From Chromatiaceae bacterium (lineage in GTDB: Bacteria; Pseudomonadota; Gammaproteobacteria; Chromatiales; Chromatiaceae): a stretch of DNA of 64,000 nt. The notes under the pieces are model-generated. The model did not search any database and had not been told where the DNA came from. It saw only the letters and a program-made list of their open reading frames with translations. The DNA is taken from positions 434,001-498,000 of the forward strand of contig JACKMK010000002.1 in the NCBI GenBank assembly GCA_024235395.1. The letters run 5' to 3'. Positions 60,673 through 64,000 of the stretch are shown piece after piece. Each line of letters opens with the position of its first letter. The first letter of the stretch is position 1. A program made the position numbers and the translations under genes.

Positions 60673-63600
60673 TCAGGGGCTCGCCGACAGGCCCGCGGGT
60701 GCTTCGGTCTCCGGTGCATCGATCTCCCCGAGCAGACCGAAATCGTCCAGGATGCAGTAGATCGCCGGGACCAGAAACAGCGCGATCACGGTCGCGGCCA
60801 TCAGGCCGAATGCCAGGCTGGTCGCCAAAGGTATCAGGATCTGTGCCTGGAGGCTGCGTTCCAGCAACAGTGGCGTGAGACCGGCGATGGTCGTGATCGA
60901 GGTCAACAGGATCGGACGGAAGCGCGCTATGGCGGCGTGCCGTGCAGCCTGTCCGACCGGCACACCGGCCGCCCGCTCTTCGCGCATGAAGACCACGAGC
61001 AGGATCGAGTCGTTGACCACCACGCCGAACAGCGAGGCCATGCCGACCATGCTCGGCAGGGTCAGGTCGAGACCCAGTGCCATGTGTCCGAACACCACAC
61101 CGATCAACGCGGTCGGGATCACGGACATCACGGTGATCGGCGCGAGGTAGCCGCGGAACTGCAGCGCCAGCAGCATGTAGACACCTATCATGCCGAGCAG
61201 CACGTTGCGCGCGATCGAGCCGCCGGTCTTGGCCGATTCGTTGCTCTCGCCCTGGACGTCGATCCGCACCGAGGGGTAGCGTTCCCTGAGCAACGGAAAC
61301 AGCTCGCTTTTCGCCAGGTTGAGGACCTCCTGAGCATTGGCGCGTGCGCGGTCGACGTCACCCTGCACGGTCACGGTACGCCGACCGTCGATACGGTTGA
61401 TGCGCGCCCAGCCGCGCGCCTCCTCGATATTCGCCACGACCGGCAACGGAATCAGGCTGCCGCCTGGGCCGACGATACTGATCCGTTCCAGATCATCGAC
61501 GCGGCTGCGGTCGGCGTGAGTGAGCCGCAGGTCGACCTCGATCGTTTCCGCGCCGCGTGGGAACTCGTCGATCTTGTAGCCCTGAAAAGCGGCACGCACC
61601 TGGTTGTTGATGCTGTTCGCATCGACCCCCAGGACGCCGGCACTGCCCTTGAGATGCAGGCGGTATTCGCGCTTGCCCGGGCGCAGGTCGTCACTCAGAT
61701 CGATTACACCGTCGAATCGCCCTAGCCAGTCACGCATGTCATGCGCCGCCTGCTTGATCTGCGTGAGGTCGCTACCGATCAGGCGCAGGTCGATCGCCCG
61801 CCCGCCAGGACCGATCACTGGCTCGGCAAACTTCAACGCGATCACATCGGTGAGCCGGCCGGCACGCTCACGCCAAAGGTTGCGGAATTCGTCCAGCGAG
61901 GTGCCGCGGACCTCGGCACTCAGCAGGTCCACGATGATGCGTGCGACATGTGCCCCGCTTTCGTAGGCATCCGGGTTTTCGCCGAACAGCACGGTGACGT
62001 TGCGCACCAGGTCGGCCCCGTCAGGCTGGTCGGCCCTGAGCTCCGCATTGATCGACCAGGCAATCGCCTGCAGGTGGTCGACGATCGCCTCGGTGCGCGC
62101 CAGCGGCGTTCCCTGCGGCAACAGCAACCGGGCCTCGACCACGTCGCCCTCGATATCCGGAAATCCGGTGAATTTCAGCTTGCCGCCGATCGGCATCGAG
62201 ATGGCGAACAGAAACAGCATGCAGACGATGCCGACGGTCAGGTAGCGCCATCGGATCGCGCGCTCCAGCAAGGCTGCGAAGCGCCGGTCGCGAAACGCGG
62301 CGAAGTGCCGTTCGAAGGCCATGCGCATGCGACCCGGGCTGCGCGCCGCGGCGTGCTGCAACGAATGCCCGAGATGACTCGGCAGGATCAGGAAGGCCTC
62401 GACCAGGCTGACGACGATGACCAGGATGAGCACCATCGGGACGACGCGCAGGACCTGACCGATATCGCCGCCGATGAACGCCAGCGAGCCGAACACCAGC
62501 AAGGTGGTCGCGAACGACGACAGGACACCTTGCCGCACCTGCGTCGCGCCGGTCACGGCCGCCTGCAGCGGTCGATCGCCCTTTTCCAGGCGCGCGGCGA
62601 TGTTCTCGGCAATGACGATCGCGTCATCCATCAAAAGGCCGATGCCGATCAGCAGCCCGACCATCGAGATCATGTTGATGCTGATACCGAGCAACGGCAA
62701 TACGAACAAGGCACCGAGGAACGACACCGGCAGACCCATCGTGACCCAGAAGCTGTAGCGGAAGCTGAAGAACAGCCACAGCACCAGGAAGACCAGGATC
62801 AACCCTTGAACGCCGTTTTGCACCAGCATGTCGAGGCGGTCGCGGACTACCGAGGAGCGGTCCTGGGTGAGTGTCAGCGTGATGCCGGTCGGAGCCAGTG
62901 CCTGTGCATCGGCGACAAAGGCCTCGACAGCGGCGAAGGTGTCGAGGATGTCCTGCGCGCGCGTCTTGGCGACGTCGAGCACCGCCGCCCGTCGACCGTT
63001 GAACAGCACCTTGTCCTCGGCGCGCTCGAACTGGTCGCTGATCGTGGCGATCTCGCCGAGGCGAATCGTCGCGCCGCTGCTACTCGAAATCACGACCAGG
63101 TCGCGCAACGTGGACGCGGTCTTACGCTGGTCGTCGAAGCGCAGCAGTATGTCTTCGTCGCCGCCGAGCAGTTCGCCGGCCGGGCTGGTGACGCTCTGAC
63201 GTTGCACCGCCGCGGCGATATCGGCAGCGGAGAGGCCGAAACGGCGCATCGTCGCGGCGTCTATCTCGATGCGTATCTGGTGCGTCGAAAAACCCTTGAC
63301 GGTCACGGTCGCGACCTGCGGCAGCGTCTGCAGGCGTGACTTGATGTCCTCGGCATAGGCCTTCAACACCACCGGGTCTTCCGGGCCGGTGATCGCGATC
63401 GATACGACCGCCTCTGTGCGTGCCAGTTCCTGTACCACCGGAGGCTCGGCCTGATCCGGAAAATCGACGATCGCATCGACCTCGGATTTGACGTCGTCGA
63501 GGAAACGCGCCATATCGGCGCCCTCGCGCATCACCGCGACCGCGATGCCTATCCCCTCGCGCGCCTCGCAGCGGGTCTCGTCGATGTCGGAGATCCCGTC

Positions 63601-63807
63601 GATCGCATCCTCGAGGCGCCGGCAGATCGCGTCCTCGACCTCGTCCGTGGTGGCGCCCTTGTACACCACGCGGACCTCGACCTTGTCGTTGGTGATCTCG
63701 GGAAAGGTCTCGCGCTTGAGGCCGGGCAACGCCACCAGGCCGAGGATCATGATCGCGGCCATGAACAGGTTGGCCGCGGTCGGGTGGCGGGCGAACCAGG
63801 CGATCAT
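60673..63807 (-). CDS. RND-family efflux pump inner-membrane protein
   Basis: A 1044-residue proton-driven RND transporter of the AcrB/HAE1-like group. Twelve helices with two large periplasmic loops; MIAWFARHPTAANLFMAAIMILGL is the first helix. Motif GIGLLMDDAIVIAENI (helix 4) holds the proton-relay Asp pair. Substrate could be lipophilic compounds; HAE2 or metal types seem less likely. The start overlaps the end of the adaptor gene (ATGA). Confidence 0.9.
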   Translation of the reverse strand: MIAWFARHPTAANLFMAAIMILGLVALPGLKRETFPEITNDKVEVRVVYKGATTDEVEDAICRRLEDAIDGISDIDETRCEAREGIGIAVAVMREGADMARFLDDVKSEVDAIVDFPDQAEPPVVQELARTEAVVSIAITGPEDPVVLKAYAEDIKSRLQTLPQVATVTVKGFSTHQIRIEIDAATMRRFGLSAADIAAAVQRQSVTSPAGELLGGDEDILLRFDDQRKTASTLRDLVVISSSSGATIRLGEIATISDQFERAEDKVLFNGRRAAVLDVAKTRAQDILDTFAAVEAFVADAQALAPTGITLTLTQDRSSVVRDRLDMLVQNGVQGLILVFLVLWLFFSFRYSFWVTMGLPVSFLGALFVLPLLGISINMISMVGLLIGIGLLMDDAIVIAENIAARLEKGDRPLQAAVTGATQVRQGVLSSFATTLLVFGSLAFIGGDIGQVLRVVPMVLILVIVVSLVEAFLILPSHLGHSLQHAAARSPGRMRMAFERHFAAFRDRRFAALLERAIRWRYLTVGIVCMLFLFAISMPIGGKLKFTGFPDIEGDVVEARLLLPQGTPLARTEAIVDHLQAIAWSINAELRADQPDGADLVRNVTVLFGENPDAYESGAHVARIIVDLLSAEVRGTSLDEFRNLWRERAGRLTDVIALKFAEPVIGPGGRAIDLRLIGSDLTQIKQAAHDMRDWLGRFDGVIDLSDDLRPGKREYRLHLKGSAGVLGVDANSINNQVRAAFQGYKIDEFPRGAETIEVDLRLTHADRSRVDDLERISIVGPGGSLIPLPVVANIEEARGWARINRIDGRRTVTVQGDVDRARANAQEVLNLAKSELFPLLRERYPSVRIDVQGESNESAKTGGSIARNVLLGMIGVYMLLALQFRGYLAPITVMSVIPTALIGVVFGHMALGLDLTLPSMVGMASLFGVVVNDSILLVVFMREERAAGVPVGQAARHAAIARFRPILLTSITTIAGLTPLLLERSLQAQILIPLATSLAFGLMAATVIALFLVPAIYCILDDFGLLGEIDAPETEAPAGLSASP

Positions 63808-64000
63808 GGTTTCCCCGGTGCGGTATTGGCGCCGGCCAACTGGGCCTGGATCTCGGCGTCCGGAACGGGATCGAGCAGCATCCCTTTTACCGCCGGTATC
63901 GGATCACTGACGACCACGCGATCGCCGTCGTGAATACCGTCGTCGATCACGCTCAGGCCGTTCTGGCTGAACAGGATCTCGACCGGCTCAATGCGCAGGC
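63804..64000 (-). CDS. RND periplasmic adaptor (HlyD/MFP family), C-terminal part
   Basis: The last 65 residues of a membrane-fusion protein, cut by the right edge. LRIEPVEILFSQNGLSVIDDGIHDGDRVVVSDP is the usual MFP C-terminal beta domain. It ends in APGKP, overlapping the RND gene start by four bases, so the two form an operon. Confidence 0.8.
   Translation of the reverse strand, partial: LRIEPVEILFSQNGLSVIDDGIHDGDRVVVSDPIPAVKGMLLDPVPDAEIQAQLAGANTAPGKP

Noticed and set aside
61741..63339. 532-codon open frame on the plus strand
   Set aside because: Lies antisense within the RND pump gene, with a Gln/His/Asp-rich composition and no recognisable fold.
1..64000. tRNA, rRNA, CRISPR arrays, IS elements, prophage genes
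   Set aside because: No cloverleaf-like segments, regularly spaced direct repeats, transposase, integrase or phage structural proteins were seen.

Overview
The window is a GC-rich, densely coded chromosomal segment, most likely from a free-living, motile, surface-associated gammaproteobacterium. This is inferred from the gene families: minCDE, dusA, hemP with a Fur-type box, the Rpf/DSF system, a TRAP transporter, the PEP-CTERM/exosortase protein PrsT and an XDP1-type surface protein. The lineage looks like Chromatiales or a relative, but no rRNA or ribosomal protein is present to fix it. I found no tRNA, rRNA, insertion sequence, phage gene or CRISPR array.

Left part (1-15,300). At the edge is a DUF2892 membrane protein behind a palindrome-overlapped promoter. 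A diheme cytochrome c peroxidase-like protein follows. Next comes a Fur-box-controlled operon, hemP - small protein - DUF2325 protein, which diverges from a secreted TolB-propeller/M28-peptidase/PDZ protein. A metal-efflux permease with a fused HMA domain is paired with a Fur-family regulator. A complete DSF quorum-sensing module follows: rpfG (REC/HD-GYP) and rpfC (hybrid kinase) converge on rpfF (DSF synthase, Glu141 and Glu161 intact).

15,400-23,200. This region holds a dctPQM TRAP dicarboxylate transporter, a pentapeptide-repeat protein, dusA, and a cold-shock protein flanked by two RRM-type RNA-binding proteins.

23,200-42,200 is the most unusual stretch. Operon 1 contains an unrecognised protein, a GH3-type acyl-adenylate ligase, two tandem B12-binding radical SAM enzymes and a double GNAT-like protein, with four-base overlaps at three of its four junctions. 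After an HBM/CZB chemoreceptor comes a desaturase plus AurF-like diiron oxygenase pair, then a PAP2/SnoaL pair. Operon 2 contains a thermostable-hemolysin/LuxI-like protein, an AMP ligase, a heme-oxygenase-like diiron oxidase and an SDR, followed by a QseBC-like two-component system. A TTTAAG-N5-GTTAAG direct repeat of the QseB/PmrA kind lies upstream of operon 2. It looks like a dedicated pathway for a small acyl-derived metabolite under its own sensor.

Right part (42,200-64,000). This contains a PEP-CTERM-like protein, a LuxR-type regulator, two GGDEF-EAL proteins, a DsrE/ApbE pair, and a kinase with a degenerate receiver. Two membrane-anchored heptad-repeat coiled-coil proteins stand directly before minCDE. 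Then come an XDP1 surface protein with a clear sigma-54 promoter, prsT, a conserved hypothetical protein and an RND efflux pump with its adaptor running off the edge. Cyclic-di-GMP turnover (HD-GYP plus two GGDEF-EAL proteins), DSF signalling and exosortase-linked surface proteins together suggest a biofilm or sessile/motile decision network.
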